From Nymphaea colorata (taxonomy: Eukaryota; Streptophyta; Magnoliopsida; Nymphaeales; Nymphaeaceae): 64,000 nucleotides of DNA. Below, one piece after another: positions 10,901-22,690 of this stretch (position 1 is the first letter of the stretch; each line of letters starts with the position of its first letter). Where the stretch lies: NCBI RefSeq assembly GCF_008831285.2, contig NC_045146.1:1824001-1888000 (forward strand). The letters are read 5' to 3'. The notes under the pieces were generated by a model that ran no database searches, was not told the DNA's origin, and saw only the letters and a list, made by a program, of their open reading frames with translations. The translations under genes and the position numbers were made by a program.

Positions 10901-13756
10901 AACATTCCAGTTCAACAAGGTCTTTGGTCCAACTTCTACACAAGGTAATTTTTCCATTTTCAGGTCCTCGTGTCCACATTGCTCTAGTACTTGACTATAT
11001 CAAATGTGACACAGCCTGCAAATTGGTTTCTAATTTCTATGTTCAACAGATGATGTCTATATGGATACTCAACCTCTAATTAGGTCTGTCATGGATGGTT
11101 ACAACGTTTGCATCTTTGCATATGGCCAAACAGGATCTGGCAAAACATACACAATGGTATATTCATTCTCTCACATATGTTTAGCAGTTTCTAGCTACTC
11201 GGTTCTGATTTCCTGGTCCACTGAAGTTCTATTGTTATTGTATCTTTGCTTCTTAAAACTTTTTCCAGTGTGGTACATCAACCAGTTCGCGGAAGGACTT
11301 GGGAATCAATTATAAGGCCCTAGATGATCTATTTAAGATATCTCAGGAAAGGAAGGACTACGTTAAATATGAGGTTCAGGTTCAGATGGTTGAGATATAT
11401 AATGAGCAAGTCAGGGATCTGCTTGCAGAAGATCCTTCAACTACAAAATATCCTTTCAGTGTCGCATTTGCAGTCCACCACCTCTTTGTTTCTTTCTTGC
11501 CATTTTGATTTCTTTTCTGTGTGAAAACGGAGATGTGATTCTTTGATTCCTAGCAAGTTAGAAATTCGGAGCTCTACATGCAATGGCTTGAATGTTCCAG
11601 ATGCTAGTCTACACCTTGTCCAATGTCCGACTGACATTCATAACCTGATGAGTTTGGGACAAAAAAATCGTGCTGTCAGTTCAACTGCTATGAACAACCG
11701 AAGTAGTCGCTCACATAGGTTAGTAATTTTTGTTTGAGCTCATTTCCATATTTTACTTTTGTTAATGACACTAACTAGTGTTCTTTCTTCAGTGTTTTAA
11801 CTGTTCATGTGCAAGGCATTGATACATCTGGTAGCCTCATCCGAAGCTCCCTACACTTGGTGGACCTTGCAGGAAGTGAGAGGGTTGACAAGTCAGAAGC
11901 TACGGGGGACAGGTTGAAAGAGGCACAATATATTAACAGGTCTCTTTCTTGTCTGGGAGATGTAATAGCTGCACTAGCCCAAAAGAACTCATACATACCT
12001 TACAGAAACAGCAAGCTCACACAGCTACTACAAGATTCCTTAGGTAGCATCTAAGAACTTAATTGCTGGATCTATTCTCAAAACATTTACCTTGTCTAAT
12101 ACCTTCCTTTATGTCTTTGTCCACATATGCAATAGGTGGCCAAGCAAAGACCTTGATGTTTGCCCATGTGAGCCCAGAAGCTGATTCTTATGGAGAAACT
12201 ATCAGTACATTGAAATTTGCGGAGAGGGTTTCTGCTGTTGAACTTGGTGCTGCTCGATTAAACAAAGAAAGTGGCGAAGTTAGAGAGCTTAAAGAACAGG
12301 TTTTTCACTAGGCACATACCTTTAAGATGGTTTTTCCAAAAGCATGAAGGGCCTTTTAGGTGACATTATTCCAATCATTACCTGATCAGTGGAATGGTCT
12401 TTTTTGCAGGTCGAATATTTAAAGAAGGCAATAGCAAAGAAGGAAGGGGAAGTAACAATCCTGTCACAGAAATCTCCTCCGGAACAGAAAAACAAGTTTG
12501 AAAGTGCTCCACCACATCCACGGCGAAGAATGAGCATTGAAGGCTCTAATTTCCCGAAGCCTGAACCAAGTTACCTTAATTCTATTTCATCTTTAAAATC
12601 CCCTACATTGTCAATGAAATCTGAGACAGAAAATACTCCTGTTCGTTCTCGAAGATTAAGCATAGAGAAAGCTGCATATGGAAAGATGGAGCTGCAACAG
12701 CAAAAGATCAGTAGGACAAGAAAGGTAACCGAGTCATTCCCTTGTCTGGTGGGAATGGGTCATGAGTACCAATCGATATTCTTGAGAAACGACAAATTCT
12801 AACATTTTGACTTGTTGCTTATCTTATTCCAGGCCCCAGGCTACTTGTCCAGCAGCATGTGCAGCATTTCAACAGAGCAGTCCCCCGGATCTTCTCAAGT
12901 TCTCTTTAAAGCTGGACAGCGTAACATTTTGGCACCAGTTCAACTTACAGTTGACGAACCCGGGAATAATACCAGAGCAATGACAGGACTTTTTTGCCCT
13001 TATAACTCATATTCTAACATGGACTGTAACAATCAAATGTCATATGGGATGGCTGTCCCTCTGCCACTGCCACGCACCCCAGATTTTACTATGTCAGTGA
13101 AAAAAGATGGATCAGATAATGAGAAGCAGAGTGAAGCAAGTCTTAATAGTAAGTTCCAGCTACTGTCTGCTCCTTCAAACCGAAAGGGATCGCAAATAAG
13201 GAAATCACTCAATAATACCATAGGAAAGTTGATCAATGGCTCTGATAAAAGGTAAGCAACCTTCGCACATTCACAAGTATACCTGCTGAAGCCAGCCAAA
13301 AAACTAATATTTTAATGATTCTTCATTATGTTGTACTCTGCAGGAATCTCATTGGCCAACTGGAAACTTCATCACCTTTCTGTGCCAGGCAAAGAGACAC
13401 TTATCCAGCGAAATCACCAGTTGCACCAAGTTCTAGTTCTCGCCGTAGGCAATCGCTGACTGGTCATGTCGGAGGACTGGAATCTTCAAGAAGGTCCTCC
13501 TTGGGAGGGAAAATGAACTCTTCTTGTAAGTTCACAACTGTAATTGTTGAATAATCTTGCCTTGACATTTGCACTGCCATGAAAAAATGATGCCTGCAAA
13601 CATAGAGATTTTGCTGAGAAATTATCTGATTTGTTGATTGAGATGCTGCCGTTGAATCTTTTATATGTATTTCCTGAAGGTACAAGAGAGCCGCAGTCAT
13701 TAGTCACACCAGCAACAGCCTACCAATCTGTAAAGACGACAAAGAGGTGGTTGTAA
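4929..13756 (+). CDS. KIN14: Kinesin-14 with N-terminal calponin-homology domain (KCH type), 20 exons
   Basis: Exons: 4929-5007, 5123-5283, 5528-5674, 5760-6027, 6115-6221, 6357-6428, 7097-7198, 8683-8757, 8903-8984, 10600-10695, 10774-10944, 11050-11156, 11269-11447, 11554-11718, 11793-12043, 12136-12299, 12410-12724, 12833-13251, 13344-13525, 13680-13756. They sum to 3219 nt, about 1072 aa, with all phases consistent. A calponin-homology domain spans about residues 28-155 and a coiled-coil neck about 310-396. The motor starts at [11 protein letters not shown] (397), with P-loop GQTGSGKT (479-486), switch I NNRSSRSH (596-603), switch [10 protein letters not shown] (626-633) and YRNSKLT (674-680). 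The tail is Ser/Arg-rich ([13 protein letters not shown]) and ends KRWL. A neck before the motor marks minus-end-directed kinesin-14; KCH members link microtubules to actin through the CH domain. The start gives a short N-terminus running directly into the CH domain. A small exon (8683-8757) with a Cys-rich segment is the least certain. Intron 13 looks U12-type. Confidence 0.93.
5009..5034. repeat. TC-rich simple repeat at the start of kinesin intron 1
   Basis: Short (TC)n-like tract immediately after the donor of exon 1. If intron 1 were retained, the frame from 4929 would close within the tract. Confidence 0.7.
9440..10277. mobile_element. Non-autonomous DNA transposon-like insertion in kinesin intron 9
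   Basis: The intron between exons 9 and 10 is unusually long (8985-10599). It contains a block beginning TTGTTAAGGCA and ending TGCCTTGACAA, i.e. 11-bp terminal inverted repeats with one mismatch. Just inside the left end there are repeated CCTAGGCG/GCCTAGG motifs, and inside the right end GCCTAGAGG and GCCTGGG. The interior is AT-rich with no coding capacity. A target-site duplication is not clear. Similar GCCTAGGCG-ended elements are common in plant genomes; the superfamily is uncertain. Confidence 0.55.
11448..11553 (+). other. Candidate U12-type (AT-AG) spliceosomal intron in the kinesin
   Basis: No GT-AG intron here gives the conserved protein. A donor at 11448 matches the U12 consensus ATATCCTTT exactly. 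Upstream of the acceptor AG at 11552-11553 lies TTCTTTGAT (11539-11547), one mismatch from the U12 branch consensus TTCCTTRAY. Joining these boundaries keeps phase and gives ...EDPSTTNKLEIRSS, matching the conserved NK(K/R)LEIR of the family. The branch-to-acceptor distance (7 nt) is short for a U12 intron. The alternative, a weak GT donor at 11461 with acceptor AG at 11556-11557, is also open but inserts KYPFS and loses the conserved NK. Confidence 0.6.
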
Positions 13757-14140
13757 TGACACAGAGATGGTTGTCAACGATTTCACAAGTTGGCTGTTCG
13801 CAAAGCCCGTTCTAATTACTATAATCCGGTGGCGCTGCTGTTAAGAAAATAGAGGCACAGGAAGTACATATCTAGAAGAGGGATAGCATTGAAAGATTGC
13901 ATTCTTTGCAGTTGATGTACATAAGTTCTCATTGTTCTGAACTCTTCATTCTAGAAATTTTGGTTCCTGCCTCTTAATAGTATAAATAATTCTCATCTCT
14001 CTCTCTCTCTCCATATTCCGGGATTCACAGCCACAGGTGTTAAACTTGTGAATGGTTAAGTTTTTCTGAGATGTGTACATTGCCTTTAATGTTGGTCGTG
14101 TTGACTGTGCTGGTCCCTGCCCGCAGATCACAGACTTGCC
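13757..14140 (+). other. Kinesin 3' UTR
   Basis: Non-coding sequence after the stop. Most of it reappears at 21840-22135 in the second duplication unit, with shared blocks such as the one around CATTCTAGAAATTTTGGTTC. The transcript end is not visible; I see no strong AATAAA. Confidence 0.5.
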
Positions 14141-14688
14141 TATCCAAGGGTGGGAAATCTTGCAATTTTTCCTTCTGCGTAGCCATCGTTAGTATAATAG
14201 TAATGCTGCAACGTTTAATTTACTTGAGAGATGGTTTATTTGATAGAATGATGTAAAATAAGGATGTAGAAATATGAGCTTTCAAATATTAAGAGGTCCA
14301 TATTTTATGGCCACATAATCTCTATATTTTGTTTTTGTTGGCTAAAACTGTAAATTAAAGCATATCTGTAGCTTCTGGAGATACAACCACTTGGATAAGA
14401 GACAAAAAACCAATCATATTAAAATGAATTATTAAAAAAAATATATTTTTTGAAATCTAACCTTATACATATGAACTTAAGAGTGATTTGATGAGAAACA
14501 TATATTAAGTTAGTTGTTTTCACCTTAATATTGTTTTTTAATAGTAAAAAAGAAAGGTTTTTATAACAAGAAAACATTGGTAGTATAAGGATCAAAATTT
14601 TTTACAAAAATGAGTTGAACCAAAGCATGATTTATATTAAATTAGTGTTTATAAATACATTAGAAGGTTCATGTTTAGTTTAAAGCAC

Positions 14689-14719
<31 letters not shown>

Positions 14720-15608
14720 AGTGGCTACCAGTTCCTTGCACACTAGATTTGATAGGAACTTTTAGGTCTTGTTTCTTTTTATTAGACAATATAGATTAAG
14801 TTGTAAATATAAAAGTCAAATTATTTTTTCAAGAGAACTTCTCCTCTAACCCACGATCACACCCAAACTAAATTAGGACAAGTCAGAAAGATTCACAAAT
14901 GAAATGCAAATAATTCTAAAGGGAAAGGGAAAACACAAAGAACAATTAGGATTTTTCATTAAAACTGATTTCTCCTTACAGATGAGCCCTAACAGCCTTC
15001 ATATAGACTAAAAACGGAACCTTGGATCTAGATCTAATTGAAAAAAAAAAAACAATAAATTTGCTTCTTCTTTTGCATCACTTTTCCTATCAATGTAGAT
15101 TATGACCAACCAGACCACGTAAGTTTCTTTGCCATGTACAATTTTTTGCCATGTCTCTGGAACTAAAGTAGAGTCCCATGCCATGACAAACAAAATATGT
15201 GAAATAATTTTGGATTAAAAGTATACTTTAAGACCTTCAGGTCTGTCATCCTGATCAATTCATGCAACTATATTGCAGTAATCCAATTTATCATGAATGA
15301 ATATTGTCACATAGTTTATGAAAATATGACTCGAGACTCATCGAAGCAGCCTATGTAGCAATTAGTCGACCACACACAAATCTCTTTTTCATAAAAGCTT
15401 TTCAAAGTGAGGAGTTTCAAGAACTTGCATCCAAATTGAAATATTTCCAACTATCACACCATACAATGGTGCATCTCTATCGTATCCCATGAAGAGAATA
15501 CATGTTTCACTACGTTTGGGTCCAAGGCTACGTCGGTATTTGGGATAAAGCTAGTGTGCCTTCAACTTGATGCTGCGATCTATCTTTACAATGCACAGGC
15601 AGCAGTAT

Positions 15609-16009
15609 GGATGTCAACGGATCGGTTATATCCTTAATTATATCCGTTTTTTCAGATATTCACATATTCAGATTTGAATATGAATAAAGAAAAGACATAT
15701 CCGAAAATGAAATCCGATTTTACAATCTGAATCCAGTCCGAATCCAATTTTTATATTCATATCTGAATCCAAATTTTGAACCAGATTTTGCCAATTTTCA
15801 AAATGTAATATCATTAGATACAAGATATTTGTCTAAAAATAAATCCGATCTGAATTTGTATTTGAATCTAATCGGATATTTATGTATATCCGAATCTGAA
15901 TCTGATCGGATGCCATTTATCAAATCCAAATCCGATCTGATTTTTTAGTCGGATATTAATTTTTTTTCAATATCCAATTTTTTCGGATCCGTTTGGTTGG
16001 ATATTCCAA
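15609..16009. repeat. Repeat rich in TCCGAAT/CGGAT motifs, hAT-like non-autonomous element
   Basis: About 400 bases starting GGATGTCAACGGATC and carrying many alternating CGGAT/ATCCG and TCTGAAT motifs on both strands, ending near GGATCCG...GGATATTCC. No coding capacity. This motif-dense composition is typical of short non-autonomous repeats in plants. Exact ends and target-site duplication were not established. Confidence 0.5.
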
Positions 16010-16254
16010 GAGAAGGAAACTGAAATATTCTTCTTTATGACTATGTTGCACATATGATAGAATTAAGATACTATTAAATCGCAAGACTACCCTTATTTTG
16101 CCAAATATTGGAACTGGGACACAAACCCTGGACTACTGGACTTGCAACACAAACATGATTTTCTAAAGCCAAATACAGATTGGATTACATACAATACAAT
16201 CTGACTTTTACATGCATCAGGCCTTTGGTGATCATGAATCTTGGTATCATCAAT

Positions 16255-16490
16255 AGAGGTGTCCTTAAATCTGATCTAGATCTGTCCTCCAGCCAAGCTG
16301 CATAAAAATCGGATTCAGATTCAGATGTTGATCTAAAATTTGCATTCAGATCAGATTGAGATTATGAATTCAGATTTTGGATTCCAATATGGTATTAGTT
16401 TTTGTCATCTGAATTCGAACTTGAATATATAATATTCGAGAAAACACAGATATAGTAACCAATTCGAATATAATCCTTTGACATCCCTAA
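16255..16490. mobile_element. Short hAT-like MITE
   Basis: The left end TAGAGGTGTCCTTAAAT and right end ATCCTTTGACATCCCTA are imperfect inverted repeats related to the TAGGGGTGTCAA type. The interior repeats TCTGAATTC/GATTCAGAT motifs. The 8 bases flanking each end agree at only 5 positions, so the target-site duplication is weak. Confidence 0.45.
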
Positions 16491-17231
16491 TCAGCCGGTT
16501 TGAATTCGGCCATATGACTAAGATACACACCCTCTACCGAACGCACACCTTTCCAGCATGCAATACCTCTCTTGTGGGCACAGGGGGTCAGAGGCAATGG
16601 CGGAGCCAGAAATTTCTGGTGGAGGGGCACACTATTAAAACATCCAAAACTTTTAAGAGGTAAGTCTGCGTAACAGGCCGGGGTACTCGACGGGTAGCCT
16701 GGGCCCTGTCATCCCTTTCGGCCTTCAGTGCTGGAGCCACATATATATAGGTACGTGTGGGCAATTGCCTACACCAAGCCACAAAAATCTTTTATTTTCA
16801 TACTGATGCATCTTTAAAGGATTTGCCCATTTATGTATAATGTTGCCCTTAAACCTATGAGAGTTTTTTTTTAATAAAGCACCTTTCAGCCCAAAATTCC
16901 TGGTTAGACCTGATGGTAGATCTTAGGCCAAGCCATTTTCATTGATGTGTGACAAACAATTTCTTGACCACAAAAATATTTTCAAGTTTTTTTGTTGATT
17001 ATTGGGAAAAGTCTTGCGATATCATTTGTTTGTTTGGGCGGTGGGATAACTTTTGGTCACCAAAAAAAAAAGAAAAGAAAACTTGAACATGTTTTTTTAA
17101 TATTAAAAATTCATTTTATCAACCCGAAATTCATGGAAATGTTACAAAATCTCTCGGATAAAATTAGAGCAAAAATTCAAATTTACAAACTAATGTCCTT
17201 TCTTTTCTTAATTTTTTAGTACTAAGTCCAC

Positions 17232-17395
17232 TTGGTTTTGGCTCGAACTCGACTCGTTTAAGCTGGTTTAATGGATAAACTAAATCTTTTGCCAGAGTGA
17301 AGTTTGTAGAGTTGGTTTTGGCTCGAACTCGACTCGTTTAAGCTTAAGCTGGTTTAATGGATAAACTAAATCTTGAGAAGTTTGTAGAGTTTGGA
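17232..17395. repeat. 80-bp tandem duplication
   Basis: Two near-identical units (17232-17311 and 17312-17395), each beginning TTGGTTTTGGCTCGAACTCG. The second has a 6-base AGCTTA-type insertion. The collinear region of unit 2 (23820-23950) has one diverged copy, so this tandem event is later than, or private to, unit 1. Confidence 0.85.
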
Positions 17396-18310
17396 TCAAG
17401 TAACTCAATTTATTCTTGACCCGACCCGAGAATGGGTCCAAAACGATTCGTGGGGACCCATGCCGCATGGGAAGGAAGGAGTCGTGGGCACACGACACGA
17501 GCGTCTCGTGGGAGAGGAGAGATGGAGCCATCGCTTCTTCCAAGAGTCCCTTTGCCTCTGCCTTTGCCTCTTACAGGAGCCAAAGGCCACCGCCATTATT
17601 AATCACATCATCACCGTCCTGTGGCCGCGGCCTCATTTTTCCCGAGACGATCATCGACGCCGACGCGTCGATCCCGAACCTTGTTTTGGGCTGCAGAAAA
17701 ATATATATAAATTCACCATCTGAATTCCTTTCGAATTTGGTTTTAGATTTATATTCCAATCTAAATTACTTTTTGCTAACAAAAATTTAAAAAGCCACCA
17801 ACGGCACTTTCAAAATGTGTAGACATTGAACATATATATAATATATATAGTAACTTTTAAATCACTAGATCGGAGATAAAAACCAGATTTCTTAAATTGA
17901 TTGTTAAAACAATCTTTAACTTAATCTTAAGAATATTTTCATCAGAAACAAAACTTGTATTAGGCTAATTTTCTTAGAGCGTAATAACTGTTTTTTATTT
18001 TATAGAAATGGAAAAATGAAGTGCTCTTACAACATCAAATTTCACTGGCAGAAAAATGTGCATTTACGAATAACCAGTTCCTTTGTCATGTAACATAATA
18101 CACTTTTTTTAATAGTTTTCAAACGATATAAAATACAAAGTAACTAATATATATACATATATTAATAAGTAATCCAACTACCAAAAGAATATATATACAT
18201 ATATGAAAACGCCCAGCCAGGCAAAGGAGACACCGGCCACATGGAATGCCAGCTCCGAGTTTGAGAAAGGAAGGCAAGGTAAGGCACGTTTCCTAAATGC
18301 TGTTCACATT

Positions 18311-18333
18311 ATATATATATATATATATATATA
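18311..18333 (+). promoter_or_regulatory. AT tract with TATATAAAG, likely core promoter of bHLH copy 1
   Basis: An (AT)n tract ending in TATATAAAG lies about 60 bases upstream of the ATG at 18393, the right place for a TATA element with a short purine-rich leader. Copy 2 lacks the tract; its nearest AT-rich candidate is CATATATTTTT near 25853. The two genes may therefore differ in promoter. Inferred from position and sequence only. Confidence 0.4.
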
Positions 18334-18392
18334 AAGAGCGAAAGAGATGAGAGCGAAATAGATTAGGCAGACAAGGAGAAAAGAAGGAGAAG

Positions 18393-19680
18393 ATGATGGA
18401 GTGGAGCGATGGGGAGGGAGGCGGCGGCGGCGGCGATGAGAGGGGAGGAGGAGGAGGAGGAGGGGACGCGAGGGAGCGGCACAAGCTGGCGGAGAGGGAG
18501 AGGAGGAAGTCGATGAGGGAGCTGTTTCTGTGCCTGCACTCCCACCTGCCTCACTCGCAGACGGTGAGGAAGGAGCAGTCGGCGATCCTGGACGAGATCA
18601 TCAAGTATATCCCTCTCGCCGCCGCCCGCCTCCGCACTCTCCAGTCCAGGCGCGACCAGCTCGCCCGCTCCTCCTCCTCCCCCCGCGGCCTCACTCACGT
18701 CACCGACCGCAACAGCGCTTCCTCTCTCGACTTCGACATCCGCGTCATGCCGGATTCCGCCTCCTCCGTCGCCGTCCGGGTGCGGGGCAACCGCGTCAAC
18801 GTCTCCCTCACAGACACCAAGGGCGCTGCCCCGACCATGCTCCTCTCAACCCTTCTCGACGAGCTGGAATCTCACCAACTGCAGCTCGTCCGCTCCACCC
18901 ACTGCAGAGACGGCTCCAGGCTCCTTCACCACTCCGAGTGCAAGGTCCGATCCATCGATCCTCTCTCTCTTCTGTCGTCCATTTCTGTTTCTTCTTCACA
19001 AAATGTCAAATACATCACATCAAGATGGATGAAAATGGCCGCATTACTTTTTTTCATTCAAATTCTTCAGTTCTCTCACCATCACAAATCACGTGGGTGA
19101 GTGACAAAACCAGGTAAAAAAAAAAAACATTTAATTTACACGACGCTTGATGGTACGAACATTTTTTCTGCTTCTAATTTAGGAGAAAAGCTGTGTTGAT
19201 TCAAGTAATTTATATATAACTATATTGATTTTGTCACTAGCTATGAGATCTTTAAGACCAGTTGGCCTTTTACAACTCAAAAAATGATTTAGTGCTCAGC
19301 ATAGTTTTCTGAACAAGTTGCACTTTATATAATTTTAAATTGCACAAAAAGTACATCGATAATCTATATTTTAAATGGCTTAATGCATTTTTTTTCTGAA
19401 CTATATATGTATATATATATATATAGTGTTTGTCGATCTATGCAAATAATCAGATGTTAATTGATTCAACTGATATTTCGGGTGGCTATATATTGATGAT
19501 TATTGATCATGGTATGGGGATTTATGAGATGTTTGGGTGGATGAATGATTATTGCAGGTAGTGGATGGGCTGGAGATATCACCAGCACTGCTGAAATCCA
19601 GGCTTCAAGATTTGGCATGTAAGCTACACAGGCTGAAGAGACCCGCCGTCCTCAAGAGGAGCTTCGACCAACTCGACTGA
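18393..19680 (+). CDS. bHLH transcription factor, copy 1 (two exons, 224 aa)
   Basis: Exons 18393-18944 and 19558-19680 join in phase 0. The N-terminus is a short acidic/Gly-rich tail made of GGC/GGA repeats. The bHLH domain spans about residues 29-87. Its basic region RERHKLAERERR has H30, E34 and R38, the His-Glu-Arg pattern that contacts E-box/G-box DNA (CANNTG/CACGTG). The C-terminal half (alternating beta-like RVRGNRVNVSL and a long helix) resembles an ACT-like dimerisation region. It most resembles the small plant bHLHs of the bHLH36/118/162 group, by memory only. Exon 1 is very GC-rich beside AT-rich DNA, so long antisense and alternate-frame ORFs overlap it; these are shadows. The start could also be 18396. 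It is a tandem duplicate of 25931-27137. Confidence 0.9.
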
Positions 19681-21748
19681 GCACCGGCGGAAAGGTGTCC
19701 AATGTAGTAGGTTCGCCGGTCCGCAGTGCATTAACAGTCATTCTGAGGTTCCATTCCTATGGGCGTTACTTCATTGGAGGCTGTGGAGGAGAAGGGCTGA
19801 GGGTAGCCTAAGGTTTTTGGGCAGAGTTTTGGCTGCCCCTAGCTCTTTCCCTCTCCACTTTCTCTCTCTAGATCTATGTTCTCTCCCTCTCTGTCATGTG
19901 CTGTCTCTGAGGCTGTAGCATTTAGTTGGTGTAAGACTATTTCTTCCATTGTAAGTGTACACACTTAAGAGATCATTTGCGGTGGTGTGTAGGATGCTCA
20001 ACAGGCTAATATTATTTGCTGCTCAAGTTTGTGTTAGAGGCATGTCCTTCTGTTTTTCTTAGCTGAGGTACATTTCCTTTCTTTTGGTCGATCGAGAGAC
20101 TAAATCTTTTATTGGAAGAGATCGCCTCGGGGGCGTGTTTGGCTAATGGAATAGTTTGTAACTATTTCATAAATCTACACATAAAATTGTCATGTGGCAG
20201 ATTGAGTGTCTTAAGGTTATATTTATGGAACAACTCTCAAACAAACTCTTAAGAGGCCGTTTTGAAAAAGTAATCCATTATTACTTTTTTTTTTAATGAC
20301 CTCTCGAAAAATGTGGACGAAACACTTGTCTCATAAATCTATCCAAGTTTTTGAGTCCCATTGATTATTGTCAATAGCTGTAATGATTTTGGATTGTAAA
20401 CCCATGCAGCTGTATATTTTACAAGAAATAGTGCACTATGCACTAGTATTAAAAACATGGTAGCAAACCCTAATTGTATTGTAGCTATGTCACCAACGTG
20501 ATGCGCGTGTCGGTACCGTACATTTTAAAAAATTTAGGTGCGATAGTGCGGTAATATTATTTATTATTATTATTAATTTATAATAATAATAAATAATAAT
20601 ATATATGATAAAATTATTTATAAACCATAAAATTATTAAATATAAAAATCAAAATTGCACTTTTTCCGCTTCGTTTCTTAATAAAGAGGTTAGGTTTGGG
20701 GTCGGAGGGACGGGGCGAAGCGATCCGCTGTTCGGGTTATTTTTATAACGATTTTGGTTTTGGATAGGTTGAATTAGATGAGATCCAAATTTGGACCCGA
20801 ACTTTATCTTTGGAAGAGGAAACCCAACCGGGTTCTCCTTCTTTGTCTTCCTCTTCTTCTTCGTTTTCCTTTTTATTTCCCTCTTCGTTGCCTTTTTATT
20901 CCGCAGGCGAGCATCGACACAAAGAAGAAGGTAGAGGAAGGAGCAGTGGCGGCGGTGGCGATTTGGGTAACTAGCTTTTTCTTTCTCCCATATGTTTTCT
21001 CCTCGCTCCAGCCCTTTCTGTCTGCACCTCTCTTCCTCCTACACTCCTCACTCGCCCTCTCTTCCTCTCAAGTTCAGTCCCCCTCACCCTTGCTCTTCCT
21101 TTCCCCCAAATCGTGTCTCTTTCTCCCACACTCCTCACTGGCCCTCTCGCGTTCAGTCCCCTCACCCTACCGCCCTCTCTCCTTACCGGTGCGGTTTGGG
21201 TGTGAATCTGGGTCGCACTCGCACTCTGCGTCGACGCCGGGTGTAGGTAGGTTCATTTCTGCCGCACCCTGGTGACACTATTTACACTATTTGTAGGTTG
21301 TAAAACCTTTTCATTCATGCAGTCAAAATCCAGCCGACAGTCGCCATTACAATAATGGCGTCTCGAAAGCTTATCCTTCTTGTCTTACTTGTACTTGAGA
21401 TTAATTTAACTGAAATAAAAAATAAAATACTTTAAGCGTCTCTTTCTTTCTGCCTTTAAAAATTTTGTATAAAGAGTATTAAGTTCAAGACTATAAAACA
21501 CGGCCATTGTCTTTTACATACTGTTTGAGAGTCTCATTATATATATATATATATATCCACTCGACCCAAATAACCATATGATTGTGTTTACACAAATTGT
21601 ATTTTACTCAATTATAAGATATGTTTTCTCGCCATAGAAGTGATGTCAATCACGAAAATGAGATGATTTGGAAAACATGAAGACTGAATGAGGATCACCC
21701 ATCGTTTCGCCAATAACCGAATATATATATATATATATATATATACAC
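19681..21748. other. Intergenic region between the two duplication units
   Basis: The first ~300 bases are the 3' UTR of bHLH copy 1, similar to 27180-27380. A near-palindrome of TTATTA/TAATAA repeats sits at about 20548-20605. From 20690 to 21290 composition shifts to GC- and CT-rich, with an open frame of 165 aa (20778-21275) that is low-complexity and unrecognised. (AT)n tracts lie at 21538-21556 and 21722-21745. No gene is supported. Confidence 0.5.
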
Positions 21749-22135
21749 CACAGGAAAATTGATTAGTGGCTCTGATAAAAGGTAAGTAACATTTGTAGAT
21801 TCACAAATATATTAGTGATTCTTCACAGCCTACCAAACTATAAAGACGACAACAAAGAGATGTTTGTAATGGCGATAGTTTCATGCATGATGTATTAGTG
21901 CTTCAGATCAAGCAAAGCCCGTTATAATTACTAAAAGATTCCGGGGACACTGCTGTTAAGAAAATCGAGGCACGGATGTTCATATCCAGAAGAGGATAGC
22001 ATTGAAAAATTGCATTTGTTGTTAGTGTACATAAGTTCTTTCTTCTGAACCCTTCATTCTAGAAATTTTGGTTCCTGCCTATTAATAGTATAAACAATTC
22101 TAATATCTCTCTCTCCATCTCCATATTCTGGGTTT
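21749..22135 (+). pseudogene. Remnant of the kinesin 3' end (duplicated fragment)
   Basis: This stretch matches the functional kinesin's exon 18 end, intron 18, part of exon 20 and its 3' UTR. The exon 18 end reads GGCTCTGATAAAAGGTAAG as at 13238. Sequence equivalent to 13325-13715, containing exon 19, intron 19 and the start of exon 20, is missing. There is no motor or CH domain and no usable frame. It marks the left end of the second duplication unit; its ancestor was copied from the neighbouring gene on the same strand. It is probably not expressed. Confidence 0.85.
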
Positions 22136-22429
22136 TTCATGTGTAGGAATTTGTCAACGGTTAGCACCTATACATATTTGAATGGCCAGATTTCAATTTC
22201 AATACACAGGGCGGTCCCTGCCATAATTAATGCCATGGCTTCTACTTCTGGATCCTTGCCTACTAAATTAATAGTGGGTAATATGACCCCACAGATATGT
22301 GGCAATTTCTTGGTCACACAATATTCTACCAGATTTCCTAAATTTTTGTTGGTTTTTGGGAAAAGTCTTGTGACATCATAGTTCAAATACACAGTTTATT
22401 AATCAACTAACAAGCCCGTGACAAGTGGA

Positions 22430-22690
22430 CAGTAAGCTTGGGCATCTGGTCGTCTTGATCCGATAAGGAGCTAGGCTCGGGCTGGCCTAACACCCAACAC
22501 TCAGGCCTGGGCCCAGCCTCATTAAATTAAAAAATATATGTTTTTAATATAAAATAATATATAAATATAAATGTTAAAAACAAATTATGGGGAGCCTTCT
22601 CTTTTGGGCCTGGGCCCGAAGTGAGGCCGAGTACCGGGTATGCGCCGGTGGCCTGGCCTGGTGCCCAGTGTTAGTGGATGGAGCTTGGCA
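22430..22690. repeat. GC-flanked inserted repeat with GGCCTGGGCCC motifs
   Basis: Two GC-rich ends carrying GGCCTGGGCCC-type sequences, partly inverted relative to each other, flank an AT-rich core. The design is like a small non-autonomous element. It is absent from the collinear part of unit 1. The superfamily is not determined. Confidence 0.4.

Larger units (their letters stand above)
14141..18310. other. Intergenic region of duplication unit 1, repeat-rich
   Basis: No gene recognised. It contains an (AT)n tract (14695-14719), several hAT-like repeats (15.6-16.5 kb), a fragment starting GGCGGAGCCAG at 16600, and an 80-bp tandem duplication at 17232-17395. Segments near 17000-17160 and 17390-17600 are collinear with 22300-23680 and 23940-24300 of unit 2. 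This shows that the duplication includes intergenic DNA. Confidence 0.6.

Noticed and set aside
11555-11557. Acceptor AG at 11556-11557 for kinesin exon 14 with the U12 donor
   Set aside because: With the ATATCC donor this gives an immediate stop (AAT TAG). With the weak GT donor it loses the conserved NK residues.
18530-19117. 195-aa Pro/Arg-rich open frame overlapping bHLH copy 1 (and its twin at 26059-26643)
   Set aside because: It is the alternate frame of a very GC-rich exon and runs into the intron. The bHLH frame carries the conserved domain and splices correctly.
20778-21275. 165-aa open frame between the bHLH genes
   Set aside because: Leu/Ser/Pro-rich translation of CT-rich DNA with no recognised domain and no counterpart in unit 2. 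Possibly part of an inserted repeat or an untranslated exon, but not supportable as a gene.
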